From: an uncultured Candidatus Entotheonella sp.
Lineage (GTDB): Bacteria; Tectomicrobia; Entotheonellia; Entotheonellales; Entotheonellaceae
Assembly (NCBI GenBank): GCA_958295825.1
Contig: OY282375.1
Location: 729,489-793,488, forward strand
DNA: 64,000 nucleotides
Direction: 5' to 3'
In this document: positions 19,092-28,749 of the stretch, piece after piece
Position numbering within the stretch: position 1 is the first letter of the stretch
Layout: each line of letters starts with the position of its first letter
Position numbers and translations under genes: made by a program
The notes under the pieces: model-generated
The model's database searches: none
What the model was told of the DNA's origin: nothing
Seen by the model: the letters and a program-made list of their open reading frames with translations, nothing else

Positions 19092-19471
19092 CCAAGTGGC
19101 GCCTGAGACGTGGTGCGCAGGGCGAGCAGATAGCCACCGCTTATCTGCAACGTCTTGGCTATCGAATCCAGCAACGAAATTACCGTTGCAAGCAGGGCGA
19201 GATCGATATCATTGCCTGGGATGGCGCGGCGCTGATCTTCGTTGAAGTCAAGACCAAGAGTCGAACGGACTTCGGCGCGCCGCAAGCGATGGTCACCAGG
19301 CAAAAGCAGGCGAAGCTCGTGCACGTTGCGATGGCCTATATCCAGGAACACCAGGTACGAGATACCGAACTGCGGTTTGACGTGGTGGCCGTCACCTGTC
19401 TGCCGGACACGGCGCCGGAGGTGGTGCACGTGCCGGCGGCGTTCGATGCTTCCCCGCAGTTTCTCTATTGA
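19088..19471 (+). CDS. yraN: YraN/UPF0102 family endonuclease-like protein
   Basis: 127 residues. Motif GEIDIIAWDG...IFVEVKTKS gives the D...ExK arrangement of PD-(D/E)xK nucleases typical of UPF0102. The family is widespread beside rnhB and rplS; its role is usually taken as DNA recombination or repair but is poorly defined. The ATGA overlap with rnhB shows that the two are translated together. Last gene of the ffh-to-yraN cluster. Confidence 0.93.
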   Translation: MTKWRLRRGAQGEQIATAYLQRLGYRIQQRNYRCKQGEIDIIAWDGAALIFVEVKTKSRTDFGAPQAMVTRQKQAKLVHVAMAYIQEHQVRDTELRFDVVAVTCLPDTAPEVVHVPAAFDASPQFLY

Positions 19472-19499
19472 TTGGGGGTCGCCGGGGCTCGGCGTTATC

Positions 19500-19528
19500 T
19501 TGACAAAGGTTGCTCGGCTATCTATCTT
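19500..19528 (+). promoter_or_regulatory. Sigma-70-type promoter of rplM-rpsI
   Basis: TTGACA at 19500-19505 (perfect -35) and TATCTT at 19523-19528 with a 17-base spacer. It lies in the gap between yraN and rplM and would drive the ribosomal operon. Confidence 0.6.
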
Positions 19529-19582
19529 GGTGCCTCGCGTTTTGCAAGGCACAGCCATATTTCACGGTACGGAGTTGCAATC

Positions 19583-20014
19583 ATGCGGACAGTCTCCATT
19601 CGCAAGGAAGACGTCATCCATAGTTGGTACGTTGTTGACGCAGAGAACAAAGTCTTGGGCCGGCTCGCCTGCGAGGTGGCGAAGATTCTTCGTGGCAAGC
19701 ATAAACCGATCTATACGCCCCACGTTGATACAGGCGATTACGTCGTTGTTGTGAATGCCGACAAGGTTGTCTTGACGGGCAAGAAATGGGCGCAGAAGCT
19801 CTATCGCTGGCATACCGGATACGCCGGGGGCTTTCGGGAAGTGACCGCCGAGAAGATGCATCAGCGCAAGCCCAAGCGGCTCGTCGAGTTGGCGGTGCGG
19901 GGCATGCTCCCGAAAACCAAACTGGGGCGGGCCATGTATCGCAAGCTGAAGGTGTATACCACACCCACGCATCCGCACGCGGGCCAGCAGCCGCAGCCCT
20001 TGGACATTAGTTGA
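19583..20014 (+). CDS. rplM: 50S ribosomal protein L13
   Basis: 143 residues, as expected for L13. Motifs: [38 protein letters not shown] and [12 protein letters not shown]. The ATG at 19583 gives the usual family length. The frame continues upstream to 19472, but that extension covers the promoter and is not protein-like. It is followed by rpsI as in most bacteria. Confidence 0.97.
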   Translation: MRTVSIRKEDVIHSWYVVDAENKVLGRLACEVAKILRGKHKPIYTPHVDTGDYVVVVNADKVVLTGKKWAQKLYRWHTGYAGGFREVTAEKMHQRKPKRLVELAVRGMLPKTKLGRAMYRKLKVYTTPTHPHAGQQPQPLDIS

Positions 20015-20077
20015 GTTTTGTCTGCCAGGCGATGGCGCTTGGCAGTCTATTGGATGCCACACGGTTTTGGAGAGGGT

Positions 20078-20473
20078 ATGGCAGAACAGTTTCGCTACTA
20101 CGACACGGGCAAACGCAAATCCGCGATTGCTCGTGTATGGCTTATGGCCGGCGAAGGTAAGGTTTCCGTCAATCGCCGCTCATTCGAGGATTACTTCCCG
20201 CTTGAGACCCACAAGACGATCATTGAGTCTCCCCTCAAAATTACTAACACCCTGGGTCAGTACGACGCCTACATTACCGTGCGCGGCGGCGGTGTGTCCG
20301 GGCAGGCCAGTGCAATCCGGCACGGTATTGCCAAGAGCCTGCTGCATCTGGATGCGACGTTTCGGCCGATACTGAAGCAGGCGGGTTTTCTGACGCGTGA
20401 TTCACGCATCAAGGAACGGAAAAAATATGGGCAGAAGAAAGCGCGGAAGCGTTTTCAATACTCCAAACGTTAG
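20078..20473 (+). CDS. rpsI: 30S ribosomal protein S9
   Basis: 131 residues with YYDTGKRKSAIARV at the start, VRGGGVSGQASAIRHGIAKSL in the middle, and the basic C-terminus KYGQKKARKRFQYSKR that reaches the ribosomal P site. GAGAGGG precedes the ATG at 20078; the frame upstream of it is not family-like. Confidence 0.97.
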   Translation: MAEQFRYYDTGKRKSAIARVWLMAGEGKVSVNRRSFEDYFPLETHKTIIESPLKITNTLGQYDAYITVRGGGVSGQASAIRHGIAKSLLHLDATFRPILKQAGFLTRDSRIKERKKYGQKKARKRFQYSKR

Positions 20474-20551
20474 GGCAACGACGCTGCACCAGCTGCCACG
20501 GCAGCGTTCCACAGTTGATCCGTGCTGGGCCAAGCACAGGGGGTGAACCTT

Positions 20552-21421
20552 TTGGCAACACTTACCATCCGACAATTATTAGAGTCCGGGGCGCACTTCG
20601 GGCACCAGACAAATCGCTGGAACCCGAAAATGAAGCGGTATATTTTCGGGTCGCGGAACGGTATCTATGTCGTTGATCTACAACAGACATTAGAGCGTTT
20701 TCGTGAGGCATACGACTTTGTTCGCCGCACAACGTCGCGTGGAGCCCACATCCTGTTCGTCGGCACGAAGAAGCAGGCGCAGGACATCGTGGGCAGTGAG
20801 GCGGCGCGCGCTCAGCAGCATTATGTGAATCAACGTTGGTTGGGCGGCATGCTGACGAATTTTTCGACGGTTAAGAACAGTCTCGGGCGCCTCAAAGAGT
20901 TTGAGCACATGCAGGAAATGGGCATGTGGGAGAGCCTGCCCAAGAAAGAAGTCTTGCAGTTGCAAAAGAAGGCCGACAAGCTTGAGAAATTGCTGGGTGG
21001 CATCAAGTCGATGGAAGCTCTGCCGGGCGCTCTCTTCGTTATTGATTGCAAGAAAGAAAAGATCGCCATTAGTGAAGCCAAGAAACTCGGTATTCCGACG
21101 GTTGCGATCGTGGATACCAATTGTGATCCGGACGACATCGACTACGTCATTCCAGGCAATGACGACGCGACCCGCGCCATTCGACTGATGACCTCGCAAA
21201 TTGCGCAGGCCGCCATTGAGGGGATACATGAGCGGCAGGCCGCTTCGCCGGAGGAGGAAAGCGCCGTCTCGATGTCGTCGCAGGAGGAAATGAGCGCCGC
21301 GGACGGTCAGGCTGAGGCCGGGGAGGCCGCCCAGCCCGATGCGGCTGTCGAACCCGCGGTCGCCGTCACGCCCTCGAGTGAGGTTGATCCGCCCGCAGAA
21401 CTGCCTGCCGAAGATAAGTAA
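20552..21421 (+). CDS. rpsB: 30S ribosomal protein S2
   Basis: 289 residues. [24 protein letters not shown] is the S2 start region, and [17 protein letters not shown] and [25 protein letters not shown] are core motifs. TTG at 20552 is chosen because AGGGGGTG stands just upstream and the product then begins [11 protein letters not shown] like other S2 proteins; a GTG nine bases earlier is possible. About 60 C-terminal residues form an acidic Ala/Glu/Pro-rich tail absent from the core fold. It leads an rpsB-tsf-pyrH-frr operon. Confidence 0.95.
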   Translation: MATLTIRQLLESGAHFGHQTNRWNPKMKRYIFGSRNGIYVVDLQQTLERFREAYDFVRRTTSRGAHILFVGTKKQAQDIVGSEAARAQQHYVNQRWLGGMLTNFSTVKNSLGRLKEFEHMQEMGMWESLPKKEVLQLQKKADKLEKLLGGIKSMEALPGALFVIDCKKEKIAISEAKKLGIPTVAIVDTNCDPDDIDYVIPGNDDATRAIRLMTSQIAQAAIEGIHERQAASPEEESAVSMSSQEEMSAADGQAEAGEAAQPDAAVEPAVAVTPSSEVDPPAELPAEDK

Positions 21422-21447
21422 GCCCAGGGAAAGAAGAAGGAAGGATT

Positions 21448-22047
21448 ATGTCGATTACCACAGCGATGGTGAAGGAGTTGCGGGAGAAAACCGGTGTCGG
21501 AATCATGGACTGCAAGGAGGCGCTTGCGGCCACCAATGGTTCCATCGAGGAGGCACAGGATTACCTTCGCAAGAAAGGCTTACAGGCTGCAGCAAAGCGG
21601 GCTGAACGCAGCACCCGCGAGGGCTCGGTGGGCTCCTACATTCATGGTGGCGGACGTCTCGGCGTGATGATCGAGGTCAACTGTGAGACCGATTTCGTCG
21701 CCAGAACCGATGACTTCCAGGAACTGGTGCACGATCTTGCCATGCAGGTGGCCGCCAGCAATCCTCTCTATCCCACGCGTGACGACGTGCCGGAGGATGT
21801 TGTGGTCAAGGAACGCCAGATCCTTGAGGAGCAAGCACAAGCTTCAGGCCGGCCAGCCCAGGCCATCGCCAAGATGGTTGAAGGACGCCTCAACAAATAC
21901 TTCCAGGAAGTTTGTCTGCTGGATCAGCCGTTCGTGAAAGACCCCAGCATGAGCGTGGGCGATCTCATCACCGCCAAGATCGCCAAAACCGGCGAGAATA
22001 TCACCGTCAGCCGTTTTGTGCGCTTCCAACTCGGAGAAGCGTTGTAG
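21448..22047 (+). CDS. tsf: Elongation factor Ts (short form)
   Basis: Recycles EF-Tu by nucleotide exchange. 199 residues with VKELREKTGVGIMDCKEAL (N-terminal UBA-like domain) and GVMIEVNCETDFVART in the core. It is shorter than the about 280 residues of E. coli EF-Ts because one half of the dimerisation region is absent; short forms of this kind are known from Thermus and other groups. AAGGA lies before the ATG. Confidence 0.96.
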   Translation: MSITTAMVKELREKTGVGIMDCKEALAATNGSIEEAQDYLRKKGLQAAAKRAERSTREGSVGSYIHGGGRLGVMIEVNCETDFVARTDDFQELVHDLAMQVAASNPLYPTRDDVPEDVVVKERQILEEQAQASGRPAQAIAKMVEGRLNKYFQEVCLLDQPFVKDPSMSVGDLITAKIAKTGENITVSRFVRFQLGEAL

Positions 22048-22082
22048 GCCGCTGCCCTTGTATGGGCCACTCTCGTGCGTAA

Positions 22083-22816
<734 letters not shown>

Positions 22817-22817
<1 letters not shown>

Positions 22818-23374
22818 TGCTGGATGACGTCTACCACGAAGTGGATTACAAAATGGAGCGCTCGTTAGCCGCCCTCCGTAAAGAGCTGTCCCGAATCCGT
22901 ACCGGGCGCGCCACACTGGCGCTTTTGGAGGGGATCGACGTGGCTTACTACGGCACCGCCACGCCCTTGAATCAGATGGCCACCCTGGCGGCTCCTGAAA
23001 GCCGTTTGCTGACCATTCAGCCGTGGGATAAATCACAGGTCGGGCTTATCGAAAAGGCCATTCAGCGCTCCGACTTGGGGTTGACGCCCATGAACGACGG
23101 CAAGATCATCCGACTGGCGATCCCGCCGCTGACCGCCGAGCGCCGCAAGGATCTGGTCAAGAAGGTCAAGAAGATTGGTGAAGATGCGAAAGTCGCCCTG
23201 CGCAATGTCCGCCGCGAGGGCAACGAGACACTCAAGGACCTGGAAAAGACCAAGGACATCTCCCAGGACGATTTGCGCCGTGGGCAAGAGCAAGTCCAGA
23301 AGATTACCGATCGCTTTATTTCTCAGGTCGATGACGTTTTGAACGCCAAGGAACACGAGATTCTGGAGGTCTAG
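22817..23374 (+). CDS. frr: Ribosome recycling factor
   Basis: Splits post-termination ribosomes together with EF-G. 185 residues with the family motifs LRKELSRIRTGRATLALLEGI, YYGTATPLNQMATL, PWDKS...IEKAIQRSDLGLTPMNDG and PPLTAERRKDLVK. It overlaps pyrH by one base. In many genomes uppS follows immediately; here a 120-base gap leads straight to cdsA. Confidence 0.97.
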
Positions 23375-23494
23375 CAGGAATGTCCGTCGTCGTTTAATGA
23401 GAAATGCCCAGGCGTGACTCCGCGCTGCTCATTGTCCCGATTTCGACGTTAAAACTGAGAGCGTCTCCGTGCTGTTTAGCGGTGTGGACGGCTT

Positions 23495-24310
23495 ATGGAA
23501 CAATTACGGCGTGTGATCAGTGTCCTGGTAATCTTGCCCCCCTTCATTCTTATCCTTCTGTACGCCCCCGTCGAACTGTTTTCCCTTCTCGTTTTGGCCG
23601 TCAGCATCCTGGCTTTACACGAATACAGCGCCCTGTTGAAACAGATAAACTTGCCCATCGGTAGCGGGGCTTGTTATGTTGCGGCCTTCGCCCTGACGGT
23701 GGCGGCCTATCTGGGCGGCTGGCCTTGGCTTTCGCCGGCGTTGTTCCTCAGCCTCTTGGTGCTCACTCTAACCGCTATCATCTCCTCGCAGGGCGCATCC
23801 GGCAAATTTTCCATGCTGTTGCACGGTGCTTTCGGCGTCCTTGGCATTGCCTGGTGCCTCAGCCACTTTATCGTTCTACGCAGCATGCAGGCGGGGCAAT
23901 GGTATCTGCTTTTCATGTGCATTACGGTGTGGGTCAGCGACTCCATGGCCATGTATACTGGGAAGTTGCTGGGACGACATCGGCTGGCCGGATCGCTAAG
24001 CCCCGGTAAAACTTGGGAAGGCGCCGTAGGGGGGACGATGAGCGGCGTGGTGACCGCCGGGGCGACGGCGCCGTTTTTGGTGCCTCAATTGTTGCTGTGG
24101 CAAGGCGTGCTGATCGGTTGCCTGATAACGCTTGCGGCTCAGATCAGTGATCTGGGAGAATCAATGCTCAAACGCTACACGGGTGCCAAAGACTCCAGCG
24201 GGCTGATCCCCGGCCACGGGGGCGGTCTGGATCGCATCGACAGCATGCTATTCGCTGCCCCGACGTTATGCTACGCGCTTGAAGTGCTGGGCAAGGCGTC
24301 CGCTGCCTGA
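23495..24310 (+). CDS. cdsA: Phosphatidate cytidylyltransferase
   Basis: Makes CDP-diacylglycerol for phospholipid synthesis in the inner membrane. 271 residues with about eight hydrophobic segments and the C-terminal signature: LSPGKTWEGAVGG, ISDLGESMLKRYTGAKDSSGLIPGHGGGLDRIDS. It normally stands between uppS and dxr; uppS is absent here. The ribosome binding site before the ATG at 23495 is weak. Confidence 0.95.
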   Translation: MEQLRRVISVLVILPPFILILLYAPVELFSLLVLAVSILALHEYSALLKQINLPIGSGACYVAAFALTVAAYLGGWPWLSPALFLSLLVLTLTAIISSQGASGKFSMLLHGAFGVLGIAWCLSHFIVLRSMQAGQWYLLFMCITVWVSDSMAMYTGKLLGRHRLAGSLSPGKTWEGAVGGTMSGVVTAGATAPFLVPQLLLWQGVLIGCLITLAAQISDLGESMLKRYTGAKDSSGLIPGHGGGLDRIDSMLFAAPTLCYALEVLGKASAA

Positions 24311-24346
24311 GGAAGTACCCTGCGGACGGATTAGGGAGGCGTTTGT

Positions 24347-25534
24347 ATGGATACCCGAAAAGGTATTGCCGTGCTCGGTTCAACGGGTTCAATCGGCGTC
24401 AACACCTTGAGCGTGATCGCTTCTCATCCTGACCAATTTGCCGTGCTGGCGCTCGCAGCCCATTCGAACGTGGACCAGCTCGAAGAGCAGGTACGCCGCT
24501 TCCGCCCGCGGCTGGCCGTGCTGTTCGATGAGGAAAAAGCCAACCATCTGCGTGACCGTCTGGGGAATCTGGATATCGAGGTGGATTCAGGTTTGGACGG
24601 GCTATGCCACGCTGCCGTGTATCCCGATGTTGACTTGGTGATGTCGGCTGTGGTCGGTTCTATCGGGCTGTGGCCGACTCTGTGTGCTGTCCAGGCCGGG
24701 TTGGACGTGGCGTTGGCGAACAAGGAATCCCTGGTCATGGCGGGGGAATTGATCATCCGTCCCGAGAGGCCGGAGTGGGGGAGAATTATCCCTGTTGACA
24801 GTGAGCACAACGCTATCTTTCAGGTCCTGCAAGATCAACAGCGATCGGCGTTGCGCCGTATCTTGCTGACGGCTTCCGGTGGGCCGTTTCGCGACTGGTC
24901 GTTAGAAGACATGCGATCCGCCAGTGTCGTCGAGGCACTCAAGCACCCGAACTGGAAAATGGGTCCGAAAATCACCGTCGACTCCGCCACGATGATGAAT
25001 AAGGGCCTTGAGTTGATTGAAGCGCATCGACTTTTTGACGTGCCTGTCGAGAATCTTCAGATCGTCGTACACCCCGAAAGCATTGTTCATTCCATGGTTG
25101 AGTTTCACGACGGTTCCGTGCTTGCCCAACTTGGCATTCCTGACATGCGGGTGCCGATCTCCTACGCGCTGGCCTATCCGCAGCGACTGCCGAACTCGCT
25201 GCCGTCGCTCGATTTGTTTTCCGTGCGGGCCCTGCATTTCCACGCTCCCGACCACAAACGTTTTCCTTGCCTGCGGTTGGCCGTTGAAGCGGCGCGTTGT
25301 GGGGGTACCATGCCAGCCGTCCTGAACGCCGCCAACGAGGTTGCCGTGCAAGCTTTCCTCGCAGGGTCGATCAATTTCCTGGCGATTCCGAAAGTGATTG
25401 AGACCACCGTGACACGGCATGTGGCCATTCCTCTTGACGACATATCAGTCGCGTTGGAGGCGGATCGCTGGGCACGCGAATACGCCGCAACGGCGGTGAA
25501 AGCTTGTGGGGGTGTATTCAGGGATGTTGTGTGA
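24347..25534 (+). CDS. dxr: 1-deoxy-D-xylulose-5-phosphate reductoisomerase
   Basis: Second enzyme of the MEP isoprenoid pathway; NADPH-dependent. 395 residues with VLGSTGSIGVNTL (NADPH), ALANKESLVMAG, PVDSEHNAIFQ (metal ligands), LTASGGPFRD, WKMGPKITVDSATMMNKGLE and HPESIVHSMVEF. GGGAGG precedes the ATG. In many bacteria rseP follows; here the next gene is thpR. Confidence 0.97.
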   Translation: MDTRKGIAVLGSTGSIGVNTLSVIASHPDQFAVLALAAHSNVDQLEEQVRRFRPRLAVLFDEEKANHLRDRLGNLDIEVDSGLDGLCHAAVYPDVDLVMSAVVGSIGLWPTLCAVQAGLDVALANKESLVMAGELIIRPERPEWGRIIPVDSEHNAIFQVLQDQQRSALRRILLTASGGPFRDWSLEDMRSASVVEALKHPNWKMGPKITVDSATMMNKGLELIEAHRLFDVPVENLQIVVHPESIVHSMVEFHDGSVLAQLGIPDMRVPISYALAYPQRLPNSLPSLDLFSVRALHFHAPDHKRFPCLRLAVEAARCGGTMPAVLNAANEVAVQAFLAGSINFLAIPKVIETTVTRHVAIPLDDISVALEADRWAREYAATAVKACGGVFRDVV

Positions 25535-25598
25535 CCTGTCCCGACACCGGAATGAAGTGCTGATTTTACCCACGGCACTGGGTATCCGAGAGGCAACC

Positions 25599-26192
25599 AT
25601 GTCTGATGAGAAGGTGCGGGCCTTTATTGCTATCAGGCCAGCTGCCGACTTGCGTCGGGCGTTTACCGGTATGGCCGCAGCCGCCCGCGAACTGCCCATG
25701 CACTGGGTGCGTCCCGAATCTGTCCACCTGACCCTCAAATTTCTAGGGGACGTGCCGGGGGATGCCATTCCGACGATTCATCAAACGTTGCAACAGGCCG
25801 CGGAAGGCTTGGCAGCCTTTAGCGTCGCGGTGCGAGGACTTGGCTGCTTTCCCAATGCAACCCGTCCACGGGTCTTATGGATGGGTATTGACGATCCGCG
25901 GCGCGAATTGGCACAACTCCAATGCCACATCGAATCGACATTGGCAGCGCTGGGAATGTCGGTGGAGGAGCGGCTATTCCGACCACATTTGACCTTAGCT
26001 CGTACTCGCGGAACCCGGGTCGGCGAGAAACTTAACGCGTTGTTGAGCGAGTACAAGAATCACCTTTTCGGCTATCTCGTCGTTTCCCAAATCCACCTCA
26101 TGCGGAGTGACCTGTATGAAAAAGGAGCGGCGCATACCCGCCTTTATTCGGTTGCCCTGCAAGGCTCAAGCACCAACTACGCTATCGCGTAA
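25599..26192 (+). CDS. thpR: RNA 2',3'-cyclic phosphodiesterase (2H family)
   Basis: 197 residues with the paired 2H motifs HLTLKFLG and HLTLAR that form the active site, plus RAFIAIRP at the N-terminus and PRVLWMGI. Hydrolyses 2',3'-cyclic phosphate ends of RNA in vitro; the physiological substrate is uncertain. I chose ATG 25599 behind GAGAGG; the frame upstream overlaps dxr and is not family-like. Confidence 0.92.
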   Translation: MSDEKVRAFIAIRPAADLRRAFTGMAAAARELPMHWVRPESVHLTLKFLGDVPGDAIPTIHQTLQQAAEGLAAFSVAVRGLGCFPNATRPRVLWMGIDDPRRELAQLQCHIESTLAALGMSVEERLFRPHLTLARTRGTRVGEKLNALLSEYKNHLFGYLVVSQIHLMRSDLYEKGAAHTRLYSVALQGSSTNYAIA

Positions 26193-26213
26193 AGCCATCG
26201 GAAAGGGGAGGTA

Positions 26214-26649
26214 ATGATGTTGAAACAAATTCGTGCAACTCGTGAACACGGCTTTACCCTCATCGAATGATGATCGTGGTTGCCATCATCGGCATTCTGG
26301 CCGCCATTGCGGTGCCAAATTTCACCGCTTACCGCAATCGCAGCCGCGTCGCCGCGCCCGTGGCGACCTCCGAAAGCATTCGCGCTGCACTGGCGGGCTA
26401 TGCTGCCGAATAAGTCACCAGTTTCTATCCCTCAGTGACGATATCGAGGACTATGACGAGGCTGTCACGTTGCTTAACGCGCATGGCGCGGCCTTACCTG
26501 CCGACCCTGCCACGGTTTCCATCGCCTCCCTGTCCTATGATTCCGAAGAGGGTGAAACCTACCCCCTCAACATCGTCGTCAATGTGCCCGACGGCGTAGC
26601 GGGAAAGCAGCTTACCATCACGCCCGGAGGGATTAAGAGAGGAACGTAA
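26214..26649 (+). pseudogene. Type IV pilin-like gene with two frameshifts
   Basis: ATG at 26214 or 26217 opens a prepilin leader ending EHGFTLIE, where a TGA (26268) cuts the frame. One missing base there would restore the usual E-L-M-I-V-V hydrophobic spine, which is present in the next frame (VVAIIGILAAIAVPNF, then a stop at 26411). The C-terminal part continues in a third frame with DEAVTLLNAHGAALP and ends KQLTITPGGIKRGT at 26649. All segments of a roughly 145-residue pilin are thus present but out of frame. GGGGAGG precedes the ATG. It is either a decayed gene or two assembly errors; an intact prepilin peptidase follows. Confidence 0.85.
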
Positions 26650-26661
26650 CTTCTCAGACCT

Positions 26662-27423
26662 ATGCCTACCCTCGGCTACGTCGTCGCCTTTGTGCTGGGA
26701 AGCATTGTCGCCAGCTTCGCCAACGTTTGCATTTACCGTCTTCCGTTAAGACAGTCCATCGTATCCCCAGCCTCACGGTGCACATCCTGCCAGCGCTCTC
26801 TGCGCCCTTGGCACAACCTGCCGATTGTCAGTTTCGTCGTCCTGAGGGGCCGCTGCGCTTTCTGCCAGAATGGCATTTCCTGGCGTTACCTGGTCGTGGA
26901 AAGCCTTGGCGGTCTGCTGTATCTGCTGGGGTATCACCAACTTGGGCTTTCAGTGTCTGCATTTGCTTACGCTTGGCTGGTGGCGGCGTTGCTGATCGTG
27001 TCCTGCATCGATTTCGCTCACATGATCATTCCCGACGCGGTGACGTTACCGGGCATCGTGGTCGGAGCCGTTATCGGCTTGCTTCCCTCGTCAATCGGAT
27101 TTGCCAATGCCGTTGCCGGCGCCTGCCTGGGCGGGGGGATTTTCTTGCTTATCGCATTGGTCTATCCCGCCGGTATGGGGGGCGGCGACGTGAAACTCAT
27201 CGCCATGGTCGGGGCGTTTGTCGGCTGGCAAGCGGTGCTCGTAGCCATCATTCTGAGCGCCTTTTGCGGGGCGGCATGCGGGTCGACGCTCATCTTGCTG
27301 GGAATCAAGGGACGGCGAGACCCGGTGCCGTTCGGCCCGTTTCTCGCCATCGGAGGGGTCGCGGCCATGCTGTGGGGGGAGGCATTGTTGGCGTGGTACG
27401 GCCGCTTGACGTTGGCCTTCTGA
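26662..27423 (+). CDS. pilD: Prepilin peptidase / N-methyltransferase
   Basis: Inner-membrane aspartyl protease that cleaves prepilin leaders before F and methylates the new N-terminus. 253 residues, about seven hydrophobic segments. The cytoplasmic zinc loop has CTSC and CAFC. The two catalytic aspartates are expected in the segment with IDFAHMIIPD and in GMGGGDVKLIAMVG. It stands directly after the pilin-like pseudogene. If the pilin is truly dead, the enzyme must serve other substrates elsewhere. Confidence 0.95.
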   Translation: MPTLGYVVAFVLGSIVASFANVCIYRLPLRQSIVSPASRCTSCQRSLRPWHNLPIVSFVVLRGRCAFCQNGISWRYLVVESLGGLLYLLGYHQLGLSVSAFAYAWLVAALLIVSCIDFAHMIIPDAVTLPGIVVGAVIGLLPSSIGFANAVAGACLGGGIFLLIALVYPAGMGGGDVKLIAMVGAFVGWQAVLVAIILSAFCGAACGSTLILLGIKGRRDPVPFGPFLAIGGVAAMLWGEALLAWYGRLTLAF

Positions 27424-27552
27424 ACGCATCCGGCAACCTGACGGTTCTGCGTGGACAGGTAGGGTATACTTCCATACGTTACTCAACTGACACCAGGGGA
27501 GGGCAGGCGGCTGCTCCTCCTGACCATTTCTCCGAACCGGGAGGTACACAAG

Positions 27553-28401
27553 ATGGCTGAGTACGTCCATCCGGAAGTCCTGGTGAGCACCGATTGGGTT
27601 GCCGCTCACCTCGACGACCCATCCGTGCGCATTGTCGAATCGGATGAGGACATCCTGCTCTACGAAACCGGGCACGTACCCGGCGCCGTGAAAGTGGACT
27701 GGCAAAACGAGTTGCAAGACCAGGTGGTACGCGACTACGTCAATCAGCAGGCGTTCGGGAATCTCATTGGCAGCAAGGGCATTTCCAACAACCATACGGT
27801 GGTGTTCTACGGCGACAAGAACAACTGGTGGGCCTGCTACGCGCTGTGGGTCTTCAAAATGTACGGCCACACTGATTGCCGGGTGATGAACGGCGGCCGG
27901 CAGAAATGGATCGACGAGGACCGCGAGTTGAACACCGAGCGGCCAACCTACGCTGCCGAGACGTACACGGCTGTCGCCCCGAACCTCGGCATCCGCGCCT
28001 TTCGCGACGAGGTGACGGCGCACATGAAGGCCGGCAGGGACCTGATCGACGTCCGCTCACCGGCCGAGTACAGCGGCGAACTCACCCACATGGCCGATTA
28101 CCCGCAGGAGGGCGCGCTGCGCGGCGGGCACATCCCCGGCGCCGCCAACATCCCGTGGGGGCAGGCGGTGGCCGCCGACGGCACCTTCAAGCCTGCCGAG
28201 GATCTCAAAGCCCTGTACGAAGGCCGGGCCGGCCTCAAACCGGACAGCGACGTGATCGCCTACTGCCGCATCGGCGAGCGGTCGAGCCATACGTGGTTTG
28301 TGCTCACCTACCTGCTGGGCTATGAGAACGTCCGCAACTACGATGGCTCGTGGACGGAATGGGGCAATCTGGTGGGCGTTCCGATCGACAAGGACGTCTG
28401 A
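27553..28401 (+). CDS. Thiosulfate sulfurtransferase (tandem rhodanese)
   Basis: 282 residues with two rhodanese domains. The C-terminal one carries the active-site loop [10 protein letters not shown] with Cys238. The N-terminal one ([21 protein letters not shown], later [12 protein letters not shown]) lacks the cysteine, as usual. Conserved [11 protein letters not shown] is present. The closest type I know is the CysA2-like actinobacterial and environmental group. GGGAGG lies before the ATG. It transfers sulfane sulfur from thiosulfate to cyanide or thiols and is likely soluble. Confidence 0.93.
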   Translation: MAEYVHPEVLVSTDWVAAHLDDPSVRIVESDEDILLYETGHVPGAVKVDWQNELQDQVVRDYVNQQAFGNLIGSKGISNNHTVVFYGDKNNWWACYALWVFKMYGHTDCRVMNGGRQKWIDEDRELNTERPTYAAETYTAVAPNLGIRAFRDEVTAHMKAGRDLIDVRSPAEYSGELTHMADYPQEGALRGGHIPGAANIPWGQAVAADGTFKPAEDLKALYEGRAGLKPDSDVIAYCRIGERSSHTWFVLTYLLGYENVRNYDGSWTEWGNLVGVPIDKDV

Positions 28402-28511
28402 AGAGCGGCGGGATCCTGGCGGCGGGGTGGCTTCACGGCAACCCCGTCGTTTTTGTCGTCGTTCACCCCTGGCGCATACAGCGTCGGGCTGTACCCCAAG
28501 GGTCAGGCGAA

Positions 28512-28679
28512 CTAGAGCCATTTCGGATCAAGACGGCTTATTGTCGAGTCGGTGTCACCCCGGCGAAAGCCGGGGGTCCAGAAGGTTTGTCTGGAATGAA
28601 GGCCCTGGATTCCGGGTCAGGCCCGGAATGACGGCTTGGAGGCCCTGGATTGGTTCATTCAGAACCGAAAGTGCTCTAG
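28512..28679. repeat. MITE-like element with 15-bp inverted ends and internal hairpins
   Basis: CTAGAGCCATTTCGG at 28512-28526 and the inverted copy CCGAAAGTGCTCTAG at 28665-28679 match at 13 of 15 positions. Inside lie two strong palindromes: CCCCGGC-GAAA-GCCGGGG near 28558-28575 and ATTCCGGG...CCCGGAAT near 28610-28628. The element encodes nothing and sits between two convergent genes. The size and structure suggest a non-autonomous mobile element or a complex REP sequence; I see no clear target duplication. Confidence 0.55.
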
Positions 28680-28749
28680 CGCAGAGAAAGCCGCCTCCTG
28701 AGAGTCGTTCCTAAAGTCGGTGACATCCCTTGGAACAGACTCTTACACA

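Noticed and set aside
28556..28632. Hairpins read as ordinary terminators of the rhodanese gene
   Set aside because: They lack T-runs and lie inside matching inverted ends, so an element of its own explains them better.
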